Notes under the pieces: model-generated
The model's input: the letters and a program-made list of their open reading frames with translations, nothing else
Told to the model about the DNA's origin: nothing
Database searches by the model: none
Program-made: the position numbers and the translations under genes
Shown: piece after piece, positions 27,026-36,900 of the stretch
How the letters are laid out: the number at the start of each line of letters is the position of its first letter
Position numbering within the stretch: the stretch's first letter is position 1
NCBI RefSeq assembly: GCF_001403635.1
Contig: NZ_LN879468.1
Coordinates: 1,697,501 to 1,761,500, forward strand
Length of the DNA stretch: 64,000 nucleotides
Direction: 5' to 3'
From: Clostridium massiliamazoniense
Lineage (GTDB): Bacteria; Bacillota; Clostridia; Clostridiales; Clostridiaceae

Positions 27026-27319
27026 TTAACCTCTCTTTGGAAATTTTTTAAATATACTTAATTTCTTTCTTTTCTTTTTTGGATGAGTTTTATAATTTAA
27101 TGACTTTATTTTTCCTGATATACACACATTTCCATCTTTAACGTCTATTTTGTTTATTTTTAAACATTCACCTAAAATTTGTAGAGCTCCTAAAATTGTA
27201 TTTAAATTAATTTTTTCTTCATCAAAATTAATAACTTCAAGAACTCCTGTTACATTTAAAACTTTTCTATCTTCTAACTTTAACTCACTTTTTCCACTCT
27301 TGGTTATATTATCTTCCAT
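27026..27319 (-). CDS. yabP: Sporulation protein YabP
   Basis: YabP belongs to the YabP/YqfC family of mother-cell sporulation proteins. The 97-residue product contains LEDRKVLNVTGVLEVINFDE and TILGALQILGECLKI, characteristic of the family, and ends in a very basic tail (THPKKKRKKLSIFKKFPKRG). The longer frame starting at 27367 is rejected because the GGGGGG Shine-Dalgarno lies immediately before the Met at 27319. It precedes yabQ without a gap. A sigma-E-type promoter would be expected but I could not fix one by eye. Confidence 0.88.
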   Translation of the reverse strand: MEDNITKSGKSELKLEDRKVLNVTGVLEVINFDEEKINLNTILGALQILGECLKINKIDVKDGNVCISGKIKSLNYKTHPKKKRKKLSIFKKFPKRG

Positions 27320-27383
27320 ATACTTTCCCCCCAAAAATTCATAGTAAAGTATATTATTATATTCCAAGAGTTATGACTAAATT

Positions 27384-27644
27384 CTATTCAGTGTCTTCTT
27401 CCCCTTCTAAAATTTCATACATATTTCTTGCGTCTTCTTTTTTAACATGTTCCGCTACATTAGTTATTCTTGCCTTTAATGTCTTATTTCCAAAAATTAT
27501 TTCTATTATATCTCCTTCTTTTACTGAAGTTGATGATTTTGCTACTTTGTCATTTATACTAACTCTTCCACTTTCACAAGCTTCTTTTGCTACAGTTCTT
27601 CTCTTTATAATTCTTGAAACTTTTAAATATTTATCTAATCTCAT
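27384..27644 (-). CDS. yabO: S4-domain RNA-binding protein (YabO/RqcP, Hsp15-like)
   Basis: The 86-residue protein is an S4 RNA-binding domain (MRLDKYLKVSRIIKRRTVAK, ACESGRVSINDKVAKSS, VKEGDIIEIIFG) plus a short tail. B. subtilis YabO/RqcP helps RqcH extend stalled nascent chains with C-terminal tails on 50S subunits, and the same role is inferred here from similarity and gene order. It sits between hup and yabP as in Bacillus relatives. ATG follows GAGGAG. Confidence 0.9.
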   Translation of the reverse strand: MRLDKYLKVSRIIKRRTVAKEACESGRVSINDKVAKSSTSVKEGDIIEIIFGNKTLKARITNVAEHVKKEDARNMYEILEGEEDTE

Positions 27645-27709
27645 ATTTTTCTCCTCTCAAATATATTATCAATTAAAACTTCATCTAAATATAATTTTGT
27701 ATAAAAAAA

Positions 27710-27725
27710 CCCGAGCTATCTCGGG
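27710..27725 (-). terminator. Terminator of hup
   Basis: Stem CCCGAG/CTCGGG with a 4-nt loop is followed by seven T on the minus strand, 27 nt after the hup stop. Confidence 0.9.
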
Positions 27726-27751
27726 CTTTGCTACAAAGTTACCTAAGTAAA

Positions 27752-28027
27752 TTATTTGTTTACTCTTTCTTTGAATTCTTTTCCAGCTTTGAATACTGGT
27801 GCTTTTGAAGCAGGTATTTGAATAACTTCTTTAGTTCTTGGGTTTCTTCCTTCTCTAGCTGCTCTTTCTCTAGTTTCAAAAGTACCAAATCCAACTAATT
27901 GAACTTTGTCTCCACCTTCTAATGCTTCTTGAACGCTCTCCATGAATGCTTTTAATGCCACTTCAGCATCTTTCTTTGTTAAATTACTTTTTTCAGCCAT
28001 GCTTGCGATTAATTCTGCTTTATTCAC
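27752..28027 (-). CDS. hup: DNA-binding protein HU
   Basis: HU is a dimeric histone-like protein that bends and compacts DNA. The 91-residue product has the N-terminal helices MNKAELIASMAEKSNLTKKD, the core VQLVGFGTFETRERAAREGR, the beta-arm NPRTKEVIQIPASKAPVFK and the C-terminal GKEFKERVN. The start codon is GTG at 28027, 8 nt downstream of GGAGG. It probably forms its own transcription unit with the strong terminator at 27710. B. subtilis keeps hbs elsewhere, so the location is a clostridial feature. Confidence 0.96.
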   Translation of the reverse strand: MNKAELIASMAEKSNLTKKDAEVALKAFMESVQEALEGGDKVQLVGFGTFETRERAAREGRNPRTKEVIQIPASKAPVFKAGKEFKERVNK

Positions 28028-28224
28028 TTTTACATCCTCCTTGAAATTTAGTAATTTACTATAAAGTATTTTATAATTTAGTAAAAACTATAATATATAT
28101 TATAATATTATATATTTAGCCATTTGTATAGTCCTAAACTGCTATTTTACAGTATTTAAAGTTTTTTTTATAAATTTTCTTGCAAATGATAGTATTTTTC
28201 TAATTAAATTTAATTTCTATGATA

Positions 28225-29604
28225 CTATTTTTGTTCTAATTTTACTCTTTCCCATAATACATTCATTTCATCAATATTCAATTCCTTTAATTGTTGCCCA
28301 TTTTCTATTGCTCTTTTTTCTATTGCTGAAAATCTTCTTATAAATTTTTCTATTGATTTTTCTAATATTTCTTCACAGTCTAGGCTTAATAATCTTCCTA
28401 TATTAACAGTTGAGAAAATTACATCCCCAAGTTCATCTTCTATTCTTGTCACATTTTTACCCTTATATACATCTTTAAATTCTTTTATTTCTTCTTCTAA
28501 AGATTTTATTGCTTCATCAACATTTTCAAAATCAAATCCAACCTTTGCAGCTTTTTTTTGAATTTTTCTTGCTCTTATTAAAGAAGGTAACCCCATAGCT
28601 ACTCCATTTATTTCATCAGTTATAGTTTCATAACCTTTTTCTACTTTTTTTATTTCATCCCAATTTTCCACTACGGCCTCTGAAGTTTTAGCAATCTCAT
28701 CACCAAATATATGAGGGTGTCTAAATATCATTTTATTGCATATTCCTTCAGTTATATCTGTTAAATCAAACTCATTATTTTCTTCTGCTATAAGCCCATG
28801 GAATACAACATGTAGTAAAACATCTCCTATTTCCTCTTCCATAGCTTCTAAATCCTTTTTATCTATAGCATCTAAAACTTCATAGCACTCTTCAACCAAT
28901 TCTCTTTTTATACTTTCATGGCTTTGCTCTCTATCCCACGGACATCCATTTGGTGCTCTTAAAATCCTTATTATATTAACTAAATCATCAAAGCCTCTCT
29001 TTTGTTGCTTTATATATATCATAGAACTTATATCTAAATTCTTCTCATTTTCTAATTGTAATATTTTAATATTTTTTATAACACTATATTGATTGCCTTT
29101 TAATTCCCCTAAATAGATTACTTCTATATCATTTTGATAAATTTCATAAATTCTCTTTGAAACACTCTTCGCAATTTCTTTGTTTCCTATTCCATGTACA
29201 ACAAACTCTTTATCTTTTCTTATCTTCTTTAATTCATTAAAATGTAAGCCTTCAATCCTTTTATCATAATCAACATTTAAATAAGCCAAATCTACTAACC
29301 CGCTACCACTTATTAATTTATAGTTTATTTTTTTCTCTTTTAATAATTTGATTAAAGTCCTTCCAAAGAAATAATCATTTATTATATTCCCAACAACCAT
29401 AATCGCTACTTCTTTTTCTTTATCAATTAATTCTTCTAGACTATTAGTATTAATTTTTTCTACCTTACTTTTATTTTCATCTGATACTAATTCCAAAAGT
29501 GAATCTATTAAGTATGTCTTCTCAGATTTTTCTATGTATTTATTTATATCTTTTTTTAATTCATCTAAATTTTTAGTTATTTCTAATCCTATTATCTTAA
29601 GCAT
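28225..29604 (-). CDS. mazG: MazG-family NTP pyrophosphohydrolase with degenerate methylase-like N-terminus
   Basis: The 459-residue protein has two parts. The C-terminal half (about 205-459) is a MazG pyrophosphohydrolase with tandem units: LRAPNGCPWDREQSHESI, ELVEECYEVLDAID, EEEIGDVLLHVVFH, then ELGDVIFSTVNIGRLL. MazG proteins remove aberrant NTPs. The first ~200 residues hold the position of the tetrapyrrole (SAM) methylase domain of YabN but lack its usual glycine-rich start motif and look strongly diverged. The order spoVB-like, mazG, hup, yabO fits the yabM-yabN-yabO series. ATG follows GGAGGG. Confidence 0.9.
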   Translation of the reverse strand: MLKIIGLEITKNLDELKKDINKYIEKSEKTYLIDSLLELVSDENKSKVEKINTNSLEELIDKEKEVAIMVVGNIINDYFFGRTLIKLLKEKKINYKLISGSGLVDLAYLNVDYDKRIEGLHFNELKKIRKDKEFVVHGIGNKEIAKSVSKRIYEIYQNDIEVIYLGELKGNQYSVIKNIKILQLENEKNLDISSMIYIKQQKRGFDDLVNIIRILRAPNGCPWDREQSHESIKRELVEECYEVLDAIDKKDLEAMEEEIGDVLLHVVFHGLIAEENNEFDLTDITEGICNKMIFRHPHIFGDEIAKTSEAVVENWDEIKKVEKGYETITDEINGVAMGLPSLIRARKIQKKAAKVGFDFENVDEAIKSLEEEIKEFKDVYKGKNVTRIEDELGDVIFSTVNIGRLLSLDCEEILEKSIEKFIRRFSAIEKRAIENGQQLKELNIDEMNVLWERVKLEQK

Positions 29605-29963
29605 AATTTTCCCTCCTACTATTACACACTTTAAATCTTTCTAAGAACAATTACTACTATAATCTTTAAGTTATTTTAAAAATAAATTCACAATATTTAA
29701 TTAAATTAATTATAACTTATATTTCTATGATGTCTACAGAACTATTTTATTATTAATAGTTTTATTTCATAATATTTCTTACTCTGCTTTTTATCTAATA
29801 ACTAATATCTGTAATACTTCACTACTCTATAAATTAGATATAAACCAATACACATCTCTAGATAACTTTCACTAAAATTCAACTTATAAAATAAGTTGCA
29901 TTAGAATCAAAAAAATTTAACTTTTTATAATCTAATGCAACCTCATTATTTACAATATTTAAT
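29605..29963. repeat. Intergenic region with family-III repeat copy 2 and a long hairpin
   Basis: ACTAATATCTGTAATACTTC and the following ~80 bp (29801-29884) match 10967-11050. A perfect 11-bp inverted repeat GTTGCATTAGA (29895-29905 with 29931-29941) follows and may terminate the flippase gene at 29964, though its T-tail is poor. No gene is visible in the gap. Confidence 0.55.
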
Positions 29964-31505
29964 TTAACCTCTTCTATTTATTTTTCCTTTTACGTAATCA
30001 TAATTAAATACACCTAAAATTAATATTGCTACTATATAGATACCTCCACCTACAGCTATTGATAAAACACAGTTCATCATTATACTATTCATTCTATCTA
30101 ATAAAAATAAAAATAAACTTAATGTACAAATAATCATTATTACTGATGCTAACGCTGGCTTAAGAAATACTTCACTTAAATTACTTTTATATTTCAATTT
30201 AATTTTCATAGATACTAAATTTAAAATGCTAACAACAACATAAGCTATTATAGTAGCAATAACAGCACCTTGTATATTTAACTCTTTCATTGGAACCAAA
30301 GTCATAGTCAACACTATTTTTATTATTACAGCTATAAACATGTTTATTATAGGTTTTACATAGGAACCCACCCCCTGCAAGATGGATGTGCTTATTTGTG
30401 TTAAAGTCATAAAAGGGATGCTTAAAGATAAATATCTAAGTATATTTGCTCCCCCTTCTCTTCCAGGAAATATAGTTATCATAATTGGTTCAGCAAGAAA
30501 GAAAAGACCTAAGCAACAAGGAAGTGCAATAACTAAAGCTAATTTCATAGCCATAGATATTTTTTGATTTAATTCATTTTTATTTTTTAATAAATATTTT
30601 TCAGCTATAATAGGTATTATTGATGAACACAGTGCTATGGATAAAGTTAATGGTATATGAACCAATGCAGAAGCTTTTCCTGTAAATTGTGAAAATAAAA
30701 TTGTAGCTTCTGAAGGTGACATTCCTGCCTCTAATAATTTTTTCGGTACCAATACTGCATCTATCATTCCCATTATACTAACTACAGCTGCTCCTATTGA
30801 TATAGGGATAGCCATTAATAATAACTTTCTTAATCCACCTCTTACCTTATAATTTGAATATGTTTTATTCATTTGCTTTTTTTCTTTATTATATTTTACT
30901 AATAAATATAAAGCTGCTAAAATTGCCCCTGCTGTAGCTCCAAAGGAAGCTCCTCCTGCTGATACTGCTATGCCCTTAGGTAATAATAAATAAGCTAGTC
31001 CAACTCCAACAATAACTCTACCAACTTGTTCAAATAATTGAGATATAGCTGAAGGAGTCATATTTTGATATCCTTGAAAAAAACCTCTTATAGGATTTAC
31101 TATTGCTATAAACATTGGTGCTAAAGATATTCCTAACATAGAATAATAAGCTTCCTTTTCCCAATGAAATAAATTTATTATGTCCTGTCCTAATAAAATC
31201 AATAAAAGGCTTGTACATATAGAAAGTATAAACATAACTTTTATTGCTACATTCATCATATAAAAATTTTCTTTTTCTTTACCTGATACATTATTTTCTG
31301 AAATTATTTTTGATAAAGATATAGGTATCCCCGTTGATATGGCTATAAAAAAGCTATATAGAGGATATGCTAATTGATAATATCCAAGCCCTTGATCTCC
31401 TATTAACATTACAATTGGCCATCTAAAAAATAAACCTAGAAACTTTGCTAAAATACCAGCAACACCTAAAATTAAACTCCCTTTTATGAGAGATTGTTTT
31501 TTCAT
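29964..31505 (-). CDS. SpoVB/MurJ-family polysaccharide (lipid) flippase
   Basis: The 513-residue integral membrane protein has about 14 hydrophobic segments and belongs to the MVF/MATE-like exporters, related to SpoVB and to lipid II flippases. The N-terminus GSLILGVAGILAKFLGLFFR and the segment PIRGFFQGYQNMTPSAISQL are typical. In B. subtilis the syntenic gene between spoVT and mazG is yabM, a paralogue of spoVB. Whether this copy moves lipid II in vegetative cells or in the sporulating mother cell cannot be told from sequence. ATG follows GGAGGTG. A Cys-free active site is normal for this family. Confidence 0.88.
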   Translation of the reverse strand: MKKQSLIKGSLILGVAGILAKFLGLFFRWPIVMLIGDQGLGYYQLAYPLYSFFIAISTGIPISLSKIISENNVSGKEKENFYMMNVAIKVMFILSICTSLLLILLGQDIINLFHWEKEAYYSMLGISLAPMFIAIVNPIRGFFQGYQNMTPSAISQLFEQVGRVIVGVGLAYLLLPKGIAVSAGGASFGATAGAILAALYLLVKYNKEKKQMNKTYSNYKVRGGLRKLLLMAIPISIGAAVVSIMGMIDAVLVPKKLLEAGMSPSEATILFSQFTGKASALVHIPLTLSIALCSSIIPIIAEKYLLKNKNELNQKISMAMKLALVIALPCCLGLFFLAEPIMITIFPGREGGANILRYLSLSIPFMTLTQISTSILQGVGSYVKPIINMFIAVIIKIVLTMTLVPMKELNIQGAVIATIIAYVVVSILNLVSMKIKLKYKSNLSEVFLKPALASVIMIICTLSLFLFLLDRMNSIMMNCVLSIAVGGGIYIVAILILGVFNYDYVKGKINRRG

Positions 31506-31655
31506 ATAGCACCTCCAAAATCTAATTAATAATAATCTTAAAGTAGTAAAATATTTAGTTAAACTTAAAAATTATTCCTCTTTATTATTATTTAAATTTT
31601 GAAGGTATTATTACTTATTTTATGTATAGTTAGAATTATTCATTGAAAAACTTAA

Positions 31656-32207
31656 TTATTGTTCCATTTGCTTTCCTAGAAAAGCAGCTGCTGTTTCTGC
31701 TAATTTTTTTTCTACTTCTCCAAAGGATTCATTTTCTTTTGATACCATTATAACAGTTCCTATGGCATCACCCTCAGCTATAATAGGAGCGATTACTTGT
31801 GCTTTATATTTATCTTCTACATTTTCATCAGAATATAAAGGTATTATTTTTCCATTATCTCCTCCTAAAACAACTACTTTTCTATTTTCCATAATGTCTT
31901 CTAACTCATCACTTATTTTTCTTTCCATAAAATCTTTTTTAGTAGTTCCACTGACAGATATAAACATGTCGTTATCACTAATCAAAACAATATGGTTTGT
32001 TGCTTGTTGTAATGAATCAGCATACTCCTTTGAAAAATCAGTTAACTCTCCTATAGGTGAATATTTCTTTAAGATTACTCCACCTTCTCTATCTGTAAAT
32101 ATTTCTAAAGGATCTCCCTCTCTTATTCTTAATGTTCTTCTTATTTCTTTTGGTATAACAACTCTACCTAAATCATCAATACGTCTAACTATTCCTGTTG
32201 CTTTCAT
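31656..32207 (-). CDS. spoVT: Stage V sporulation protein T
   Basis: SpoVT is an AbrB-like DNA-binding regulator that modulates sigma-G-dependent genes in the forespore. The 183-residue protein has an N-terminal swapped-hairpin AbrB domain (MKATGIVRRIDDLGRVVIPK, TLRIREGDPLEIF, residues 1-50) and a C-terminal GAF-like domain (about 55-180). A possible sigma-G-type promoter lies at 32255-32283. ATG follows GAGGAGG. The position between mfd/prsA and the SpoVB-like gene matches the Bacillus order. Confidence 0.95.
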   Translation of the reverse strand: MKATGIVRRIDDLGRVVIPKEIRRTLRIREGDPLEIFTDREGGVILKKYSPIGELTDFSKEYADSLQQATNHIVLISDNDMFISVSGTTKKDFMERKISDELEDIMENRKVVVLGGDNGKIIPLYSDENVEDKYKAQVIAPIIAEGDAIGTVIMVSKENESFGEVEKKLAETAAAFLGKQMEQ

Positions 32208-32254
32208 TAGTATCTTACCTCCTCAAGGTTAAACTTTTGTTTTGTCTACAGTAA

Positions 32255-32283
32255 TAGTATTTTTAATATTTGAAATTTTATAC
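32255..32283 (-). promoter_or_regulatory. Candidate sigma-G-type promoter of spoVT
   Basis: On the minus strand GTATA (32283-32279) and AATACTA (32261-32255) are 17 bp apart, resembling the forespore -35 GnATR and -10 CATnnTA elements. B. subtilis spoVT is sigma-G dependent. Confidence 0.4.
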
Positions 32284-32367
32284 ACATTGGTTATATTTTT
32301 GTCTAGTTGTTTTTTCATCTCCATTAATAACATATTTAAATCTATGTATTTTTTTTATCTGCTGAGA

Positions 32368-32604
32368 TAGCTATATAGGTACAAAATGCTGTGACCATTG
32401 AACTAGTACTAGAAGCTCTTTATTTTTGAACAATAGTTTCGTAAAAAAATTTCCATTGTTTGAACAAAGTGAGTTTGGAAATTTTAGAAACTATTGTAGA
32501 AAAAATATTAGAGCTTCTTTACGTAAGTGAGTGGTCACAAATTATGAACCTATATAGCTAGATAAAAAGCAAAGAGGATGTATCTGTAATTTGATACATC
32601 CTCT
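32368..32604 (+). repeat. Full-length family-I MITE-like element (copies F+C)
   Basis: Perfect 12-bp terminal inverted repeats TAGCTATATAGG (32368-32379) and CCTATATAGCTA (32549-32560) bound a ~193-bp unit. Its two arms stay complementary for about 70 nt each, including GTGACCA/TGGTCAC, AGAAGCTCT/AGAGCTTCT and ACAATAGTTTC/GAAACTATTGT. A nested inverted repeat fills the centre. The terminator-like hairpin 32573-32604 follows at 12 bp, as in copies A and B. No protein is encoded. Confidence 0.8.
32573..32604. terminator. Terminator hairpin downstream of the PrsA-like gene
   Basis: Perfect 12-bp stem AGAGGATGTATC/GATACATCCTCT with an 8-nt loop identical to that of copy A, 12 nt beyond the stop of the foldase gene. 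Confidence 0.75.
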
Positions 32605-32616
32605 CTATTTTTACTC

Positions 32617-33885
32617 CTATTTAGCAGGAGTTGTTGTATTCTTATCGTTTGATTGGTTTTGTTGAGTAGTTGACTGCTCAGTTGTTTGGCTTTGTGTTCC
32701 ACTTTGTTGAGTAGTTGACTGCTCAGTTGTTGTTCCTGATTGACTTTCACTTGTTGAAGTTTTGTCTAATATAGGATAACCTAATCTATCTGTATAAGTC
32801 TTCATATTAGCTTCTTTTTCCCATTTAGCAAGGGCTTGTGATATAGCTTGATTGTTCTCTTGAGTTTGAACAGCTTTAAGCGCTTGATCTTTAACTTTAT
32901 CAAATGGTAATACTTTTGGCGCTGTGTAGTTATTAATAAATATTACATTGTAAGCTCCTGTGCTTCCTACAGAAGAATCTATTACTCCTGATATTTCACC
33001 ATTCTTAGTTAAACCATTTAAAGCAGTCATAAAGTTCTTATTAAAGTTGCTATAGTTGTATGGTATTTTACCATTATCAGCTGAATTACCTGTTGTTAAT
33101 CTTCCACCAGTTTGTTTTGTTGAATCTATATTGTTAGCAGAAGCTATTTTTTGGAATATAGCTAATTGTTGAGCAACAGTTAAGTTCTTATCTTTAATTT
33201 CACTTTCATATTGAGCTCTTAATTTTTCTGCTTCTTCTTTAGTGCTAACAACTATTTGATATACATCAGCACTTGCTGGTTCAGTAAATTGACTATCTTT
33301 ATTTTCATTGTAGTATGTTTGAGCATCATTTTCTGTTACTTTAACATCTTTAGTTATATAGTTAGAAAGCTCTTGAACTTTAACTTGTTGAGTTATCATA
33401 TTATTAAATTCTGCTTGAGTCATTCCTGTCATTTGAAGATACATTGCTTCATCAACATCTATACCTTGACTTTGCTTAATTTCTGCAAAGAATTTTTGTT
33501 TTTCAGCTGCAACTAATTTATCCATATCAGCTTGAGTTGGTATTAACTTAAGATCTTGAACTTGTTTATCTACAATAGCTTGAACTTCTAAGCTTTCAAC
33601 AACTTTTCCTCTTTGTTGTATTATATATTGCTTAGCTTGAGAGTTTTCCATTAAGTTACCTTGAATTTCTTGTGATAATGTTTGATAAACATATTTCATT
33701 TGTGGATTTTCTTCTACTTGATTTACAGTTATTTTTTGACCGTAGACTTCACCAACTACAGTATTTTTTACAGCATTTGGCGTCTTTTCAATCATTCCAG
33801 AGTTAATAGCTATTGCAACGATTATTATTACTATTACAATTATTGCAATAAGCCCCCCTATGATTTTTTTTGAATTTTTCATCAT
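32617..33885 (-). CDS. Membrane-anchored PpiC/SurA-type peptidyl-prolyl isomerase (PrsA-like)
   Basis: It probably folds proteins just outside the membrane. The 422-residue product has one N-terminal membrane anchor (about 8-29). There is no lipobox Cys, so unlike B. subtilis PrsA it is not a lipoprotein. A helical SurA-N-like region follows, and a parvulin-type domain (about 205-345: VYQIVVSTKEEAEKL, GGRLTTGN, LTKNGEISGVIDS). The C-terminus (about 380-422) is a Ser/Thr/Gln-rich tail with TTEQSTTQQ repeated, encoded by a direct DNA repeat. Two ATGs in tandem are possible starts. In B. subtilis this spot between mfd and spoVT has no prsA. Confidence 0.85.
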   Translation of the reverse strand: MMKNSKKIIGGLIAIIVIVIIIVAIAINSGMIEKTPNAVKNTVVGEVYGQKITVNQVEENPQMKYVYQTLSQEIQGNLMENSQAKQYIIQQRGKVVESLEVQAIVDKQVQDLKLIPTQADMDKLVAAEKQKFFAEIKQSQGIDVDEAMYLQMTGMTQAEFNNMITQQVKVQELSNYITKDVKVTENDAQTYYNENKDSQFTEPASADVYQIVVSTKEEAEKLRAQYESEIKDKNLTVAQQLAIFQKIASANNIDSTKQTGGRLTTGNSADNGKIPYNYSNFNKNFMTALNGLTKNGEISGVIDSSVGSTGAYNVIFINNYTAPKVLPFDKVKDQALKAVQTQENNQAISQALAKWEKEANMKTYTDRLGYPILDKTSTSESQSGTTTEQSTTQQSGTQSQTTEQSTTQQNQSNDKNTTTPAK

Positions 33886-33961
33886 TCTACCTCACTTTAT
33901 TGATCTAACATAATTTAAAAATAGTATATCAATTTCTTGAAAATTTTTCAATTTACTTTTC

Positions 33962-36900
33962 TTATTTTGTTAATTGATTTAGAATTTCCTTGAAAACCTT
34001 CAATAATTCCTCTTTCTTTTCCTCAGTAAATCTGTATGAAAAAGCAGGCTTTTCACCTAATCTAATCAATATATTTTCTTTATGAAATTTTAAAAGATCT
34101 ACGAATAATTGTTTATCTGTTCGTTCTCTACTTTGGAACTCAAAAATTATTTCATTTCCCTTTTCCTTAATCTCTTCTATATTTATAGTCTTAGCTCTAC
34201 TCTTTATATAGGCTATATCCATAAGATTATATACGCTTTTAGGAATTGTTGAATATCTATCTTCAAGTTCTTCTTTTACATACTGATAATCTTCAGCATT
34301 TTCAATAGCTGCTATCTTTTTATAAACTTCAATTTTCTGAATTTCATTTTCAATATAATTTGATGGTATAAAAGCATCAATTTTTATATCTACTACAGTT
34401 TCAACTGGCTCCATATCTATTTCACCTTTTATAAGCTTTATAGTATCTTCAAGCATTCTACAATATAAATCATATCCAACATTGGACATATGCCCATGTT
34501 GAGATGATCCCATCATATTCCCTGCTCCTCTGATTTCTAAATCTCTCATGGCTATTTTAAATCCTGAACCAAGTTCTGTAAAATCTTTTAAAGCCTTAAG
34601 TCTTTTTTCAGCTACTTCTGTTAGTATTTTATCTTTCTGATAAACAAAGTAAGCATAAGCAACCTTATTACTTCTCCCAACCCTACCTCTTAATTGGTAC
34701 AATTGTGACAATCCCATTTTATCAGCATCATGAACAATTAAGGTATTTACATTGGGCATATCTATACCTGTTTCTATAATTGATGTACATACTAAAACAT
34801 TAGTTTCTTTATTCATAAACTCCATTAATTGAGTCTCTAATTGTCTTTCTGTCATTTGTCCATGGATTATAGTTATATTACATTCTGGAACCAATTCCTT
34901 TATATAACTTGCCATAGATTCTATACTTTCAACTCTATTATAAACAAAGAAAACTTGACCATCCCTATTTATTTCTCTTAGTATAGCATCTCTTATAAGT
35001 TGGTCATTTTGTTCTACAACATATGTTTGAATCGGATATCTTTCTTCTGGTGGAGTTTCTATAACTGATATATCCCTAACACCAGTAAGTGACATATGAA
35101 GTGTTCTTGGTATAGGAGTTGCACTCAATGTTAGTACATCTACATTTTTCTTTAAATTCTTTATTTTTTCCTTTTGAGTAACACCAAAACGTTGTTCCTC
35201 ATCCACAATTAAAAGACCTAAATCTTTAAACTCAATATCTTTAGATACTAATCTATGAGTTCCTATAAGTATATCTATATTTCCTTCTTTTAGTTCCTTT
35301 AAGGTTTGAGTTTGTTCCTTTTTATTCTTGAATCTACTTATTACATCTATTTTTATTGGGAATCCAGAAAATCTCTTCACTAAATTCTTATAGTGTTGTT
35401 CAGCCAGTATTGTTGTAGGAACTAAAAAAGCAACTTGCTTCCCATCCATAACAGATTTAAAAGCTGCTCTTATGGCAACTTCTGTTTTTCCATAACCAAC
35501 ATCTCCACAAAGGAGTCTATCCATAACTTTTTCTGATTCCATATCTGATTTTATTTCTTCTAATGATGTAATTTGATCTGGAGTTTCTTCATAAGGAAAT
35601 TCATCTTCAAACTGTCTTTGCCATTGTGTATCTTTAGAAAACTTATGTCCTTTAAGAGTTGATCTAGTTGCATAAAGCTTAACAAGATCCTGTGCAATTT
35701 CATTAATTGACTTTCTAACCTTAGCTTTAGCTTTTTGCCACTCATTACCACCTAGTTTATTAACCTTTGGCATTTTCCCTTCTGAGCCTATATATTTTTG
35801 TACTAAATCTAATTGTTCAACAGGTACATAAAGTTTGTCACCCTTTAGATATTCAATATCTAAATAATCTCTTTTATTTCCACCTACATTTATTTGTTTA
35901 ATTCCTTTATATACACCTATTCCACTATTAATATGAACAACATAATCTCCTGGTTTAAGCTCACCAAAACTCTTTATCTTTGCTGTTCCTTTTTGTTTTT
36001 TAGAAGTTTTTTGTTTCTTTCTCTTGCTTTCACCAAAAACCTCTTTATCAGAAATAATAGAAAGATTTAATTCCTTAAATTCAAAACCTTTTCCTAGGTT
36101 TCCGAATGTCACAACAACCTCTCCATCTTGTACTTCATCAACAATATCTTTATAGGTACTTTCAATTGAGTTTTCCCTAAGAGTTTCTACTAATCTCTCC
36201 CCCCTAGGTCTTGTACCTGCAAGTATTACTGTTTTATAACCCTTTTCTTTCTTTTCTACAATATCATTTATTAATAACTCTAATTTTCCCTGATAACTAT
36301 TATAGACTACTTCATTGAAAACTACTTTCTCAGCACTCTTAATAAAACTCTCTCTCTTCTCTAAGGTATTTAAAGTTATTACATCCTGTAATTTAAGACG
36401 GTTATATACAGTATTATCATCAAGTATAAGCTTACTTTGTGACGGAAGTATGTCACCTCTTTCTAAAAAGGCCTTAAAATTTTCTTGAAATTCATAAATA
36501 GTACTCTCTACTTTTCCTTTGCATCTTTCTGGATCATCTACTACAAATAAGAAGTTTTCTAGATAATCAAAAAGTGTTGCAGGCTTTTTAAAAATAAAAT
36601 TAACATAGCTATCTATCGTTTCAAAACTCCAAGTTTCTTTTAATCTTTCTGAGTTATCATTAACTATTTTTGTAATTTTATTCAGAACCTCTTTGTCCTT
36701 TATTCCACTTTCTTCATACTTATGAAGTTCTTCTTTTAATTGACTTATTGTATTATCTATAAGTTCTTGATTTAATATTATCTCCTTTGCAGGAAATACT
36801 TCTATAGATTTAACTTGCTCTATACTTCTTTGTGATTCCGGATTAAAACTTCTTATTGATTCTATTTCTTCTCCAAAAAACTCTATTCTATAAGGATTAT

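Noticed and set aside
32550-32750. A 66-residue minus-strand frame rich in Gln/Leu
   Set aside because: It is a frame shadow of the repeat-encoded C-terminus of the PrsA-like gene.
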